A DNA stretch of 64,000 nucleotides from Hymenobacter nivis (GCF_006439025.1 NZ_RCYZ01000006.1:248001-312000); one strand, 5' to 3'. Shown: positions 44,837 to 53,669, counted from the first letter of the stretch. A program made the numbers and translations. The notes: a model not told the origin generated them from the sequence alone.

Positions 44837-45205
44837 ATGCCCACCGACCAGGTTACTTTTTACCGCTGGGACGACATGCCCGAGGAGCGCATGACGGACT
44901 TGATTTCGCGCCGCTTCATCACCGGCGACAAGACGATGCTCGCCCACGTGTACCTCAAAAAGGGGGCCCTGGTGCCCAAACACCACCACGAAAACGAGCA
45001 GATTACATACATCCTCGAAGGGGCCCTGCGCTTCCACCTCGGCGACGACCAGGCCCAGGAAATCATCGTGCGGGCCGGCGAGGTGCTCCACATCCCGTCC
45101 AACGTACCCCATTCCGCCGAGGCGCTGGAAGACACGCTCGACGTGGATATTTTCAGCCCGCCCCGCCAAGACTGGATCGACAAAACCGACGCCTACCTCC
45201 GCTAA
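44837..45205 (+). CDS. Cupin-domain protein
   Basis: A 122-residue single-domain cupin. Metal-binding motif 1 is VPKHHHENEQITYILEG (His, His, Glu) and motif 2 is VLHIPSNVPHSAEAL (second His). No signal peptide, so cytoplasmic. Many such proteins are metal-dependent dioxygenases, isomerases or sensors; nothing here decides. The frame is open from 44774, but the ATG at 44837 matches the family start. An inverted repeat and a -7-like element lie upstream. Confidence 0.9.
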   Translation: MPTDQVTFYRWDDMPEERMTDLISRRFITGDKTMLAHVYLKKGALVPKHHHENEQITYILEGALRFHLGDDQAQEIIVRAGEVLHIPSNVPHSAEALEDTLDVDIFSPPRQDWIDKTDAYLR

Positions 45206-45209
45206 ATTA

Positions 45210-45306
45210 TTAGTTGTCAGTTGCTCGTTGTTAGTGAGTGGATAAACTGCTAATTAACAATTGGTAGCGAGCGACTGACAACTGACAACGAATAACTGAC
45301 AACTAA
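45210..45306. repeat. Inverted repeat with CTGACAA units
   Basis: Arms 45210-45231 and 45285-45306 (TTAGTTGTCAGTT..TCGTTGT) are complementary with two mismatches in 22. The right side also has the unit CTGACAA three times in four heptads. It fills the gap between the cupin and SDR genes. Confidence 0.8.
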
Positions 45307-45308
45307 AA

Positions 45309-46100
45309 ATGGACTTAGGACTGAAAGGTAAGATTGCGCTGGTGGTTGCCGCCAGCAAGGGCCTGGGCCGCGCCGTGGCCGAGGAGCTGGCCGCCGAGGG
45401 CGCGCACCTGGTCATCTGCGCCCGCGGCGAGGCGGAATTGCGCGCCACGGCCGCTGCCATCGAAGCGGCCAGCGGCGTGCCGGTGCTGGCCGTGCCCGCC
45501 GACCTGGCCGCGCCCGGGGCCCCCGCCGCGGTGGTGGCCGCCGCGCTGGCCCGCTTTGGCCGCGTGGACGTGCTGGTAACCAACGCTGGGGGCCCCCCGG
45601 CGGGCGGCTTCGACAGCCTCGCGCCCGAAGCCTGGGACGCCGCCACCCGCCTGCTGCTTACCAGCGTGGTGGAGCTGACGCGCGCCGTACTGCCCGGCAT
45701 GAAGGCGCAGGGCTGGGGCCGCATCCTCAACATCACGTCCATCAGCGTGAAGCAGCCGGTAGATAACCTGATGCTGTCCAATAGCTTGCGGGCGGCCGTG
45801 ACGGGCATGGCGCGCACGCTGGCCACCGAGGTGGCCCCGTTCGGCATCACCGTGAACAACATTTTGCCCGGCTACACCCGCACCGCCCGCGTCGAAGCCC
45901 TGGCCCAGGCTATTGCCGACCGCGACGGCATTGCGCCCGCCGACGCCCAGGCCCGCTGGGAAAACGAAATCCCCATGCGCCGCCTCGGCGAGCCGCGCGA
46001 GTTTGGGGCCCTGGCCGCGTTTCTGTGCTCGGAGCGGGCCAGCTACATCACCGCCACCTCCATCCCGGTGGACGGCGGGTGGATTAAGGGGCTGCTGTAG
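45309..46100 (+). CDS. Short-chain dehydrogenase/reductase, atypical active site
   Basis: A 263-residue SDR with a complete nucleotide-binding half: VVAASKGLGRAVAEEL (glycine motif), the basic residue in ICARGE and the structural NAGGP. The catalytic half is unusual: the strand serine is present (ITSISV), but where YxxxK should stand the sequence is LSNSLRAAVTG, with the Tyr replaced and the Lys aligned to Arg. The C-terminus ITATSIPVDGGWIKGLL is normal. This belongs to a known divergent FabG-like subgroup; whether it is an active reductase is uncertain. Confidence 0.88.
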   Translation: MDLGLKGKIALVVAASKGLGRAVAEELAAEGAHLVICARGEAELRATAAAIEAASGVPVLAVPADLAAPGAPAAVVAAALARFGRVDVLVTNAGGPPAGGFDSLAPEAWDAATRLLLTSVVELTRAVLPGMKAQGWGRILNITSISVKQPVDNLMLSNSLRAAVTGMARTLATEVAPFGITVNNILPGYTRTARVEALAQAIADRDGIAPADAQARWENEIPMRRLGEPREFGALAAFLCSERASYITATSIPVDGGWIKGLL

Positions 46101-46180
46101 CGTAGGATACAGGTTTTAATTAGGGCCCCGGCTGTCATGCTGCGCACCGCGCGGCTGGCAGCCGGGGCCCTATTCTTGTC

Positions 46181-47395
46181 CTACACCAGCCCGCGCAGCC
46201 GTTCAAAATCGGTGCCCAGGATGCTGGTGTCGTCGGCGCCGAGCCAATCCCGCAGCACGGTGGCGTAGATGCCGCGGAAATCGACTTGGTGGCGCAGGTC
46301 GCCTTGGTCGAGGTTGGCCAGGTCGGGGGCGTCGTTGAGGATGCCTTTTTGCTGGAGGCTACCGCCGAGGAGGAAGACCGGGTTGGCGGTGCCGTGGTCG
46401 GTGCCGTTGCTGGCGTTCTGGCCCACGCGGCGGCCAAATTCGGAGAACACCAGCACCAGGGTGTTGGCCCACTGGCCGTTTTTCTGGAGGTCGTCGGCCA
46501 GCGCGGACAGGCCGTCGCCGAGGTCGGTGAAGAGCCGTTGCTGCTGCTCGTGCTGGCGCACGTGGGTGTCGAACCCGTTGAGGGCCACGTAGTACACCCG
46601 CGACTCCACGCCGGAGTTGATCAGCTCGGCGGTGGTTTTCAGGTTCTTGCCGAACTCGGAATTGGGGTAGGCCACGGCCGATTTATACACCTTCGACTTG
46701 TCGTAGAGGTAGTCGGCCGACGAGGCGGTTTCGGCCAGCGTTTGGTAGAGGTAATCCACCTGGGCGTGGTGGTGGTCGGAGCCGGTTTCGCGGCTCACCT
46801 TGCTCAGCAAGCGGTTTTGGGTAAGCTGGTGCAACTTGCCGGGGTTTTTGAACGCCAAGCCGTTGCGCTGGGCGCCCTTCAGGGCCAGGCTCAAAGTGTC
46901 GTCCACTTCCAGGGCGTTGTAGGCGTTCTGGCAGCCGGGGGCCCCCGAGTCGAGGTAGCGGCCGAGCCAGCCGGTGCTCAGGTTCTGGGCGCTGCCCGAG
47001 CCGGTTTGCCAGATGTCCATCGAGCGGAAGTGCGAGCGGTCGGGGTTGGGGTAGCCCACGCCGTTGAGCACAGCCAGGTAGCCCTGGTCGTAGAGGCTCT
47101 TGAAGCCCTTCAGCGCCGGATGGAAGCCCAGCCCCTTGTCCAAGGCCAAAATCCCCTCCGATTCCTTGATGCCCAGCGTAGGCCGCGCCTTATAGTACAG
47201 GTCGTTCTGGTACGGAATGACGGTATTCAGGCCGTCGTTGCCGCCGCCGAGCTGCACCACCACGAGGCGGCGGGCCCCCGGCGCGTCGGCCAGCCGCGCC
47301 AGCCCGGGGCCCCGGTCGAGGGCGTGCAGCATTTTGGGCACGAACAGCAGCGTGCTGGCCAGGATCGAGGTCTGGAGGAATTCGCGGCGTTGCAT
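46181..47395 (-). CDS. DUF1501 protein, Tat-exported
   Basis: A 404-residue DUF1501 (sulfatase-like fold) protein. The N-terminus MQRREFLQTSILASTLLFV is a Tat-type signal. Typical segments are VVVQLGGGNDGLNTVIPY near residue 45, PDRSHFRSMDIWQTG and, towards the end, VFSEFGRRVGQNASNGTDHG, the metal-site region of the family. It is the downstream partner of a DUF1800 gene, a pairing seen in many bacteria; the two are exported and thought to act together on an unknown envelope or extracellular substrate. Confidence 0.92.
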   Translation of the reverse strand: MQRREFLQTSILASTLLFVPKMLHALDRGPGLARLADAPGARRLVVVQLGGGNDGLNTVIPYQNDLYYKARPTLGIKESEGILALDKGLGFHPALKGFKSLYDQGYLAVLNGVGYPNPDRSHFRSMDIWQTGSGSAQNLSTGWLGRYLDSGAPGCQNAYNALEVDDTLSLALKGAQRNGLAFKNPGKLHQLTQNRLLSKVSRETGSDHHHAQVDYLYQTLAETASSADYLYDKSKVYKSAVAYPNSEFGKNLKTTAELINSGVESRVYYVALNGFDTHVRQHEQQQRLFTDLGDGLSALADDLQKNGQWANTLVLVFSEFGRRVGQNASNGTDHGTANPVFLLGGSLQQKGILNDAPDLANLDQGDLRHQVDFRGIYATVLRDWLGADDTSILGTDFERLRGLV

Positions 47396-47431
47396 AATCA
47401 GGGATAGTTATAAAGGTGGATTGGAGCAGGG

Positions 47432-47514
47432 TCTGTACCACCAAGCTGTGCTTGGTCTTGCCCGAGGGCCCCAAGGCAGCGTACGCGAGACCAAGCACAG
47501 CTTGGTGGTACAGA
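47432..47514. repeat. 27-bp perfect inverted repeat with nested hairpins
   Basis: Left arm 47432-47458 and right arm 47488-47514 are exact reverse complements; each arm contains its own hairpin ACCAAGC-TGT-GCTTGGT. The 29-base centre carries a GGGCCC. It lies between the DUF1800 and DUF1501 genes. Confidence 0.92.
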
Positions 47515-47531
47515 TTTGCGCCGTCTGGGCG

Positions 47532-49130
47532 CTACGACAACTGATACTCAGGCAGGCTCATCAAGCTAACGAGCGTGTTGCGCAGGGCTTCGGCGGGCGC
47601 GGGGTTTTGGGCGGCGGCTTGCTGCACCAGGGCCAGGTTTTCGGGCCGGATGGGCGTTTGGAGCAGGAACTCGCTGAGGCGGGCGGGCTGGGCCGGGGCA
47701 GGCGTGGCGCCCAGCAACTGCTGCAGGGGCCCCAGCGGCAGGTGGGCCCCAGCGGTGGGCTTCACGGTGCGGTCGGCGCGCGTGAGGTTGGGGGCAATGT
47801 CGTTTTCGTCCTGCTTGAGGGCCACGGCGAAATCGGCGTTTTTGAAGAGGATGGCCGGGATTTGCAGGCGCAGCAGCAGCGACGACGAGTCGATCCAGTT
47901 GCGGCCGCCGGGCCAGCCGGCCACGTTTGGCGGCTCAAACAGCGTCTGGCCCAGGGCTTTCTGGTAGCCCAGCAGCGGCCGGTCGTTGTCGAGGCGCACG
48001 CCCAGCGTGCGCCGGATGCCGGCCAGCAGTTCCACCGGGCTCTTGAGGTGCGTGCCCACGTTGGTGGGGTCGTAGAACCAGTCGGCCGAAAACATCCGCT
48101 CCAGCAAGTCCTGGACGTCGTAGCCACTCCGGCGAAACGCGTCGGCCAGCGGCGCGATGCGGGCCGGGTCGGGCGTGTCGTTCACGAAGAAGCGGTAGAA
48201 TTTGGTGGTGAGGAAAGTAGCCGCCGCCGGCTGCTCCAGGATGATGGCCAGCACGTCCTCGCCCCGCAGGTTGCCAGTGCGGCCGAGGAAGGTTTTGGGG
48301 CCGTCGTCGTGGTCGTTGGGCCGGAACTTGAAGTTGCCCTGCGCGTCGTAGCTCCAGCCGGTGAAGGCGCGGGCGGCCTCCTTCACGTCTTGCTCGGAGT
48401 AGTTGCCGCGGCCCAGGGTGAACAATTCCATCACCTCGCGGGCGAAGTTTTCGTTGGCGTGGCCCTTGTGGTTCTGGCGGTTATTCAGAAATTCAAGCAT
48501 GGCCGGCTCCTGGCTCACGGCCAGCAGCAGGTCGGGGAATTTGCCCAGCGCGTACTTCCGCGTGGTGTTGTGCAGGCTGAGGGCGGGGCCCGGCTGGCGC
48601 ACCCGGCAGGCAAAGTGGCCGTGCCAAAACAGCGTCATCTTCTCGCGCAACTGGGCCGGCGAGGTGGCCATGCGGTCCATCCAGGCCGTCGAAATGTTGA
48701 TGAACGCCTCGCGCAGGCCCTGGTTTTGCATTTTGCGCTGCTCGGGCGTGAGGTCGGCGCGGCGCAGCCGGGGCACGCCGCCGGGGCCCATCCGGTAGGG
48801 CTGGCGCGGGGGCAGCGCGGCCACCGGGGCGGGCGGCGCGGCCTCGGCGGGGCTGCCGCTCATCGTCGCGGGGGCCTGGTCGGGCGTGGTGACCATGCCG
48901 GTGGGCACCGGGTTTGTGGTCGGAGCGGGAGCCCCCGGGGGCACGGCCATCACCGCGCCCAGCGGGTCCGCGAAGTGCATGGCGGGCGCGTCGAGGGGCA
49001 CAAACTGCTCGGAGTCGCGCAGCAGCTGCCGCAGGGCTTTGCGCGGGCTCAGGCCGGCGGCCACGTCCTGGGGCCGGGGCCCGAAGCCGGCGCGCCAATA
49101 CAAGTGCTGAAGTTGCTGGGTGGTGTCCAT
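47532..49130 (-). CDS. DUF1800 protein
   Basis: A 532-residue DUF1800 family protein beginning MDTTQQLQHLYWRAGFGPRP, the canonical start of the family. Further signatures are LREKMTLFWHGHFAC, NENFAREVMELFTLG, YSEQDVKEAARAFTGW and FEPPNVAGWPGGRNWID. An insertion of about 60 Ala/Pro/Thr-rich residues (about 75-130) interrupts the usual N-terminal part. No signal peptide is visible; the DUF1501 partner carries the Tat signal, so the pair may be exported as a complex. Molecular function is unknown. Confidence 0.92.
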   Translation of the reverse strand: MDTTQQLQHLYWRAGFGPRPQDVAAGLSPRKALRQLLRDSEQFVPLDAPAMHFADPLGAVMAVPPGAPAPTTNPVPTGMVTTPDQAPATMSGSPAEAAPPAPVAALPPRQPYRMGPGGVPRLRRADLTPEQRKMQNQGLREAFINISTAWMDRMATSPAQLREKMTLFWHGHFACRVRQPGPALSLHNTTRKYALGKFPDLLLAVSQEPAMLEFLNNRQNHKGHANENFAREVMELFTLGRGNYSEQDVKEAARAFTGWSYDAQGNFKFRPNDHDDGPKTFLGRTGNLRGEDVLAIILEQPAAATFLTTKFYRFFVNDTPDPARIAPLADAFRRSGYDVQDLLERMFSADWFYDPTNVGTHLKSPVELLAGIRRTLGVRLDNDRPLLGYQKALGQTLFEPPNVAGWPGGRNWIDSSSLLLRLQIPAILFKNADFAVALKQDENDIAPNLTRADRTVKPTAGAHLPLGPLQQLLGATPAPAQPARLSEFLLQTPIRPENLALVQQAAAQNPAPAEALRNTLVSLMSLPEYQLS

Positions 49131-49213
49131 GCCGGTAAGAGGGCCCCCGGCGGCCAGGGTTTAATTGGTGGGGACGGGCGGGGGGCTACGGGGCGCTTTT
49201 TGGGCCCCCGGCG

Positions 49214-49233
49214 GCTACCGGAAAACCAGTATT
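49214..49233 (+). promoter_or_regulatory. 20-nt motif shared with the histidine-kinase upstream region
   Basis: CTACCGGAAAACCAGTATTT occurs here and, on the minus strand, at 52780-52761. In both places it points toward a gene start (49337 and 52710). Confidence 0.45.
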
Positions 49234-49336
49234 TTTTGAGCCTGGGACCGGCGGGAAAGCCCATATGAACCCATTGGCCAGGTTTCGTGCCTAGTTTGCG
49301 GCGGCCGGTCCTTCCACGCGGCCGCTACCGTTTGCT

Positions 49337-49984
49337 ATGCTTGCATCCGTCCTCACCCTGTGGGCCGCGCTGTTGGGCAGCAGGCCCGCCCTGCTCGCGC
49401 CCCAAGTGCCCACCGCCGACACCCTGCGCGTGGTGCGCGGCTACGGCAACCAGACCTACGCCTGGGGCACGCTGCGGCTGCGCAACGGCCAGCGCCTGCG
49501 GGGCTACCTGCCCCTCTCAGCCACCGGCCTCGACGCGCTGGTGGCGTACTACCCCGGCCCGCCCGACGCCCGGCCGGCCCCCCGCATGAAAAAGCTGCTG
49601 GCCCAGCAAGTGCAGTGGATGCAGGTGCAGGGCCAGTACTCCGAGCTGATGGAAACCTACCTCGCGGCCCGCCGCGTGGGCGGGCCCGTCGAGCTGTTTC
49701 TGGTGCGGGCCTCGCCCTCGCCGCTGGTCAGCTTCCTGGGGCCCCAGCCGGTGATGGGGTCGCCGGCCGTTAGCAAAACCTTCGTTATGCCCGAAAAATG
49801 GTACCTGCGGCGCGCCAACGGCCAGCCCGTGCTCGTCAGCCCCAAGGACTTTGCCACCCAGCTAGCCGCCTTCTTCGCCGACGACCCCGCCCTATCCAAG
49901 CACCTGGCCGCCAGCGACGAAGGCTACCGCTTGCCCGAGCTAGAAGCTCTGGTGCAGCGCTACAACCAGCATGCCCGCCCCTAG
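49337..49984 (+). CDS. Hypothetical exported protein
   Basis: A 215-residue protein with a hydrophobic N-terminus (MLASVLTLWAALLGSRPALLAPQ), probably a signal peptide. The body has a short beta-rich start (TYAWGTLRLRNGQRLRGYLPL) and a C-terminal helical region (FATQLAAFFADDPALSKHLAA), reminiscent of Bacteroidota proteins with GLPVG-type envelope roles, but I recognise no family. TACCGTTTG (49326-49334), a near -7 element, lies two bases before the ATG. It shares a 20-base upstream motif with the histidine-kinase gene. Confidence 0.72.
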   Translation: MLASVLTLWAALLGSRPALLAPQVPTADTLRVVRGYGNQTYAWGTLRLRNGQRLRGYLPLSATGLDALVAYYPGPPDARPAPRMKKLLAQQVQWMQVQGQYSELMETYLAARRVGGPVELFLVRASPSPLVSFLGPQPVMGSPAVSKTFVMPEKWYLRRANGQPVLVSPKDFATQLAAFFADDPALSKHLAASDEGYRLPELEALVQRYNQHARP

Positions 49985-50001
49985 CCGCCGGGCCCCTGCA
50001 C

Positions 50002-50628
50002 TCAGAGCAATTGCTGCTGAGCGGCCAGGCGGATAAGCGCGGCGGTGTTGCCAACCCCGAACTTGGTGAGCAGGTTGCGGCGGTGGGTTTCGACGGTGAG
50101 AGCGCTCAAGAACAGGCGGGTGGCAATGTCGTGGCTGGTGAGGCCGTCGGCGATGAGCAGCAGCACTTCCCGCTCGCGGCGCGTGATGAGGGGCCCCGCG
50201 GCGGCGGCTGGCGCGGGGCGCAGCAGCAGTTCCTGCACGTCGTCGCTGAAATACTTTTTGCCGGCGTGCACCCGGGCAATGGCCTCGGCCAGCTCCTCGG
50301 GCGAGGCGTTTTTGAGCAAGTAGCCGGCCGCGCCCTCCTGCATCATGCGCGTCACGTAGCTTTTCTCGTGCAGCGTGGTGAGGGCCAGTACTTTTAGCCC
50401 GGGGTAGTCGGTGGTGAGGCGGCGGCACACTTCCAGGCCACTCTGGTCGGGCAGGTTGATGTCGAGCAGCACCACGTCGGGGCGGTGGGTGGCCACGGCG
50501 GCGTAGGCTGCGGCGGCCGTGGCAGCGGTGCCCACCACGGCCAGGTGCGGCAGCGGCTCAAGCAGCATCCGCAGGCCCGCCAGCACCAAGTGGTGGTCGT
50601 CCACCAGCACCACGCGAATCGGTTCCAT
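50002..50628 (-). CDS. NarL/LuxR-family response regulator
   Basis: A 208-residue two-component regulator. The receiver domain has the acidic pair VDDHH (Asp10-Asp11), the phospho-acceptor Asp56 in VVLLDINLP and the conserved lysine in GYLLKNAS (about 106). The C-terminal LuxR-type HTH (about 145-208) reads LITRREREVLLLIADGLTSHDIATRL...VETHRRNLLTKFGV. It lies three bases after the histidine kinase gene, so the pair is one operon and almost surely one phosphorelay. Targets are unknown. Confidence 0.95.
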   Translation of the reverse strand: MEPIRVVLVDDHHLVLAGLRMLLEPLPHLAVVGTAATAAAAYAAVATHRPDVVLLDINLPDQSGLEVCRRLTTDYPGLKVLALTTLHEKSYVTRMMQEGAAGYLLKNASPEELAEAIARVHAGKKYFSDDVQELLLRPAPAAAAGPLITRREREVLLLIADGLTSHDIATRLFLSALTVETHRRNLLTKFGVGNTAALIRLAAQQQLL

Positions 50629-50631
50629 AAG

Positions 50632-52710
50632 CTATTTACTGGTAAAGGGTTCGGTGGTGGAAGCCGTGGCCGTGGGGGCCCCGGCGGGGAGGGCGGCCCC
50701 GGCTACGGCCTCGGCTGGTAGCCGCAGCTCCAGGCTCACGGTGGTGCCCTGGCCGGGGCGCGACTGCACCTCCGCGGTGCCGCCCAGGTACTGGGCACGG
50801 GCTTGCACGCTGCGCAGGCCCACGCCGGGGGGCCGGGCGGCGGGGTCGAAGCCGCAGCCGTCGTCTTCCACCACCAGCTGCAGGTCGGGGCCGTGGCGCA
50901 TGAGCTGCACCAGCACCTGCCGGGCGCGGGCGTGCTTCACCACGTTGGTGAGCAGCTCCTGCACCAGGCGGTACACGTCGGCCTCGGCGGCGGGGGCCAG
51001 GCGGGCGTCGAGGCCATAGGTCTGGAGCTGCACGCGCAGGGCCCCGGCCTGCTCCGTGGCGTCGCAGAGGTCGTGCAGGGCCTGGGCCAGGCCGAAGGCC
51101 AGCAGGGCCTCGGGCATGAGGTTGCGGGCCACCCGGCGCAGCTCGCCCACGGCGGCGTCGAGGTGGCCGGTGGCCTGGGCCAGCAGTTGGGCGGGCCCGG
51201 CGGGCAGGGCGTCGCGGCTGCGCGCCGCCCCCAGGTAAAACTTCACCGTGGCCAGCAGGCCGCCCAGCCCGTCGTGCAGGTCGCGGGCCACGCGGCGGCG
51301 CTCCTCTTCCTGGCCACGCAGCACCGCTTGGGTCGTGAGCAATACTTTTTCCTGGGCTTGCTGCTGCTGGGCCAGGCGCCGGCGGTGGCGCCGCAGGGCC
51401 CAGGCCAGGGCCCCGGCCACCGCCACCGCCAGCAGCAGCGCCAGGTACACGGCGGCCAGGCGGCGCTGCTGGCGCAGCACCAGCGCCTGGGCCGCCTGGG
51501 CCTGGCGCAGGGCGGCCAGCTGCTGGGCCTGTTGGCGGCTGCGGTAGCGGGCCTCCAGCTGCTGGGCCTGCTGGCGCACGGCGGTGCCGGCCAGCGAGTC
51601 GCGCAGCCCGTGGGCCCGCTGGGTGTAGCGCAGGGCGGCCCGCCACTGGCCGGCTTCTTCTTCGAGCTGGGCCAGGGCCCCCAGCGCGCCCACCAGTTGC
51701 TGGGGGTCGCCGAGTTGGGCGGTGAGGGCCAAGCTGCGCTGCAAACTGCTGCGGGCGTGGCCCAGGTCGCCGCGCTGGGCCTCCAGCTGCCCCAACTGGC
51801 CCAGCAGCTGGGCTTGGTAGCCCGCCGCGCCCTTGCGCTCCGCGTAGCCCAGGGCCCGGTGCAGCGCCTGCCCGGCCGGCTCTGGCTGCTGCACCAGCAA
51901 GTAGTATTGCCCCAGCGTGCCGTAGAATTCGCCAGCGTACAAGGTGTTGATGCTCAGTAGGGAGCGGGCGAATTGGAGCTGCTGCCAGGCGCTGTCGGGC
52001 TGGGTGCGCTGTAAGTGCAGGGTGGCCAGCTGCAAGTACACGGGCAGCAGCTCGGGCACGGGGCCGGTGCGGGCGCGCAGGGCCGCGGCCTGGCGCCAGT
52101 AGCGGGCAGCGCGGGCGGGCTGGCTCAGCACCAAAAAGCTGTTTCCCAGGTTAGCGTACACCGTGAGCAGGGTGGTGGATGCGGGCAGGGCCTCCAGGTA
52201 ATCAGCGGCTTGTAGGTAGAAGCGGGTGGCGGCGGCGTAGGCCCCGCGGCGGTCGGCCACGTTGCCGCGGTTGTTGGCCACGGCCCCCAGCAGCTTGCGC
52301 AGGCGCGTGGCCGGGTGCTGGTGAAACAGGGGCCCAGCAATGGCCTCGGCCCGCTGGCTGTAGCGGTCGGCGCGGGCATTGTCGTGGCGGATGAGGGCCA
52401 GGGCGCTGAGTTGAAGCCAGCCGTGGGCCTGCCCATAGCCGAAGCTGGCGGTCGTGCTTAGGGATAAGGCCTGCCGGGCGTACTGCCCGGCGCGGGCCGT
52501 GTCGGTGGCGGCCAAGGCAATGGAGAGGCGCAGGGCGGTGAGGGCGCGGGCCGTGTCGGTGGGGGCGGTGCGCAGCGCGTGCCGCAGGCTGTCGGCGGCG
52601 GTTCCCGGGGCGGCCACCGCTGGGGCCCCACCCAGCAGCGCCAGCAGCAGCAGCGCCCATCGGGTGCGGCGGCGATGGGCCAAGCAATCAGGGAGAAAGG
52701 GGGCGGCCAT
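50632..52710 (-). CDS. TPR-containing sensor histidine kinase (HisKA_3 type)
   Basis: A 692-residue kinase. Signal-like N-terminus (1-35), then about ten tetratricopeptide-like helical repeats in the periplasm (about 40-390, such as ARAARYWRQAAALRARTG), a coiled coil rich in Gln/Ala, one membrane helix (about 410-432, LAAVYLALLLAVAVAGALAW), the HisKA_3 dimerisation helix with the phospho-acceptor in RRRVARDLHDGLGGLL (about 475) and an HATPase_c domain (VVEDDGCGFDP, about 617). This is the typical Bacteroidota partner of LuxR-type regulators. A CATGTTTG -7-like element (52725-52718) lies just before the start. Confidence 0.94.
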   Translation of the reverse strand: MAAPFLPDCLAHRRRTRWALLLLALLGGAPAVAAPGTAADSLRHALRTAPTDTARALTALRLSIALAATDTARAGQYARQALSLSTTASFGYGQAHGWLQLSALALIRHDNARADRYSQRAEAIAGPLFHQHPATRLRKLLGAVANNRGNVADRRGAYAAATRFYLQAADYLEALPASTTLLTVYANLGNSFLVLSQPARAARYWRQAAALRARTGPVPELLPVYLQLATLHLQRTQPDSAWQQLQFARSLLSINTLYAGEFYGTLGQYYLLVQQPEPAGQALHRALGYAERKGAAGYQAQLLGQLGQLEAQRGDLGHARSSLQRSLALTAQLGDPQQLVGALGALAQLEEEAGQWRAALRYTQRAHGLRDSLAGTAVRQQAQQLEARYRSRQQAQQLAALRQAQAAQALVLRQQRRLAAVYLALLLAVAVAGALAWALRRHRRRLAQQQQAQEKVLLTTQAVLRGQEEERRRVARDLHDGLGGLLATVKFYLGAARSRDALPAGPAQLLAQATGHLDAAVGELRRVARNLMPEALLAFGLAQALHDLCDATEQAGALRVQLQTYGLDARLAPAAEADVYRLVQELLTNVVKHARARQVLVQLMRHGPDLQLVVEDDGCGFDPAARPPGVGLRSVQARAQYLGGTAEVQSRPGQGTTVSLELRLPAEAVAGAALPAGAPTATASTTEPFTSK

Positions 52711-53010
52711 GGGGCGGCAAACATGCGCACAATTCGGCGAAAAGCCCGGGGCTTTCGGCGAAATACTGGTTTTCCGGTAGGGCCGATTACTGCTTTCCGG
52801 CGATTTCGGGGGCGGGGGCCGCCGGGCACCTTTGCAACGGTTCTCCTGCCCACTTTTTCAGCCCTTTAGCCCGTGCGCCCCGCCCCACCGCCGCCCCGCC
52901 CGGGGCCCCCGCCCGACGGGTTCGCCGGCCGCTGCCCGCCCCACCCACCGCCGCCTTCCAGCAGCTCAAAATTATCCCCATTCTTTTCCACATTTCCCTG
53001 CCCAATCGCC
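52711..53010. other. Divergent intergenic region with direct repeats
   Basis: 300 bases between the kinase gene (minus) and a barrel gene (plus). TTCGGCGAAA occurs at 52733 and 52754, 21 bases apart, next to the 20-base motif at 52761-52780. A -7-like CACCTTTG lies near 52827, pointing to the plus-strand gene. No coding frame is convincing. Confidence 0.5.
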
Positions 53011-53580
53011 GTGAAAAAGCTCCTCACCGCCGCTGCCCTAGTCCTCGCCGCCGGCTCCGCCTCGGCCCAGTCCAATATTGTCAAAGTGAACGTGCTGAGC
53101 CCGCTGGTGCACACTGGCTCGTTCTTCTACGAGCGCCAGCTCACCGTTGCCAGCAGCCTGGAGCTGGGGGGCCTGTTCACGAGCTGGACGGTGCTCGACA
53201 CCAAGATTACCGGCTTCGCCCTCACTCCCGAGTACCGCTTCTACCTATCGGCTAATAAACCGGCTTTGCAGGGCTTCTACGTGGGGCCCTTCCTGCGCTA
53301 CCAAAACCTGACGCTCAAGAACGACTACGAGGCCTACGACGAGAACGGCAACGCCACCACCCAAACCAACGAGGCCGCCCTCAACACCTTCGGCGGGGGC
53401 GTGGTGGTGGGCCACCAATGGGTGTTTAAGCAGCGCTTCGCCCTCGATGCGTTCCTGGGGCCCTCCTACAACGGCGGCACGGTGAAGGAGAAGGACCCAA
53501 ACGGCGGCGGCTCGTTCGACACGGCCGGGTTCAGCGGATTTGGGCTGCGAACGGGCATTGCGTTCGGCGTCGCCTTTTAG
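53011..53580 (+). CDS. Small outer-membrane beta-barrel protein (DUF3575-like)
   Basis: A 189-residue protein starting at GTG (VKKLLTAAALVLAAGSASAQ, a clean signal peptide). The rest is beta-rich with an N-terminal NIVKVNVLSPLVHTGSFFYERQL, the pattern of DUF3575-type barrel proteins, then FALTPEYRFYLS, GFYVGPFLRYQNL, GGGVVVGHQWVF and a terminal LRTGIAFGVAF ending in Phe, as barrels do. The frame is open from 52873, but that part is proline-rich and not conserved-looking. Function unknown. Confidence 0.82.
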   Translation: MKKLLTAAALVLAAGSASAQSNIVKVNVLSPLVHTGSFFYERQLTVASSLELGGLFTSWTVLDTKITGFALTPEYRFYLSANKPALQGFYVGPFLRYQNLTLKNDYEAYDENGNATTQTNEAALNTFGGGVVVGHQWVFKQRFALDAFLGPSYNGGTVKEKDPNGGGSFDTAGFSGFGLRTGIAFGVAF

Positions 53581-53669
53581 CCGGTGGCCCGTGTTGGGGG
53601 CCTAAAAAAACACACACTTGCTATCCTGGTAAATTATTTCATATCAATTACTTGATTTCTCCCAGCGCC

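Noticed and set aside
47217..49268. 683-codon plus-strand open frame
   Set aside because: It is antisense to the DUF1800 gene and crosses the 27-bp inverted repeat. No recognisable domain.
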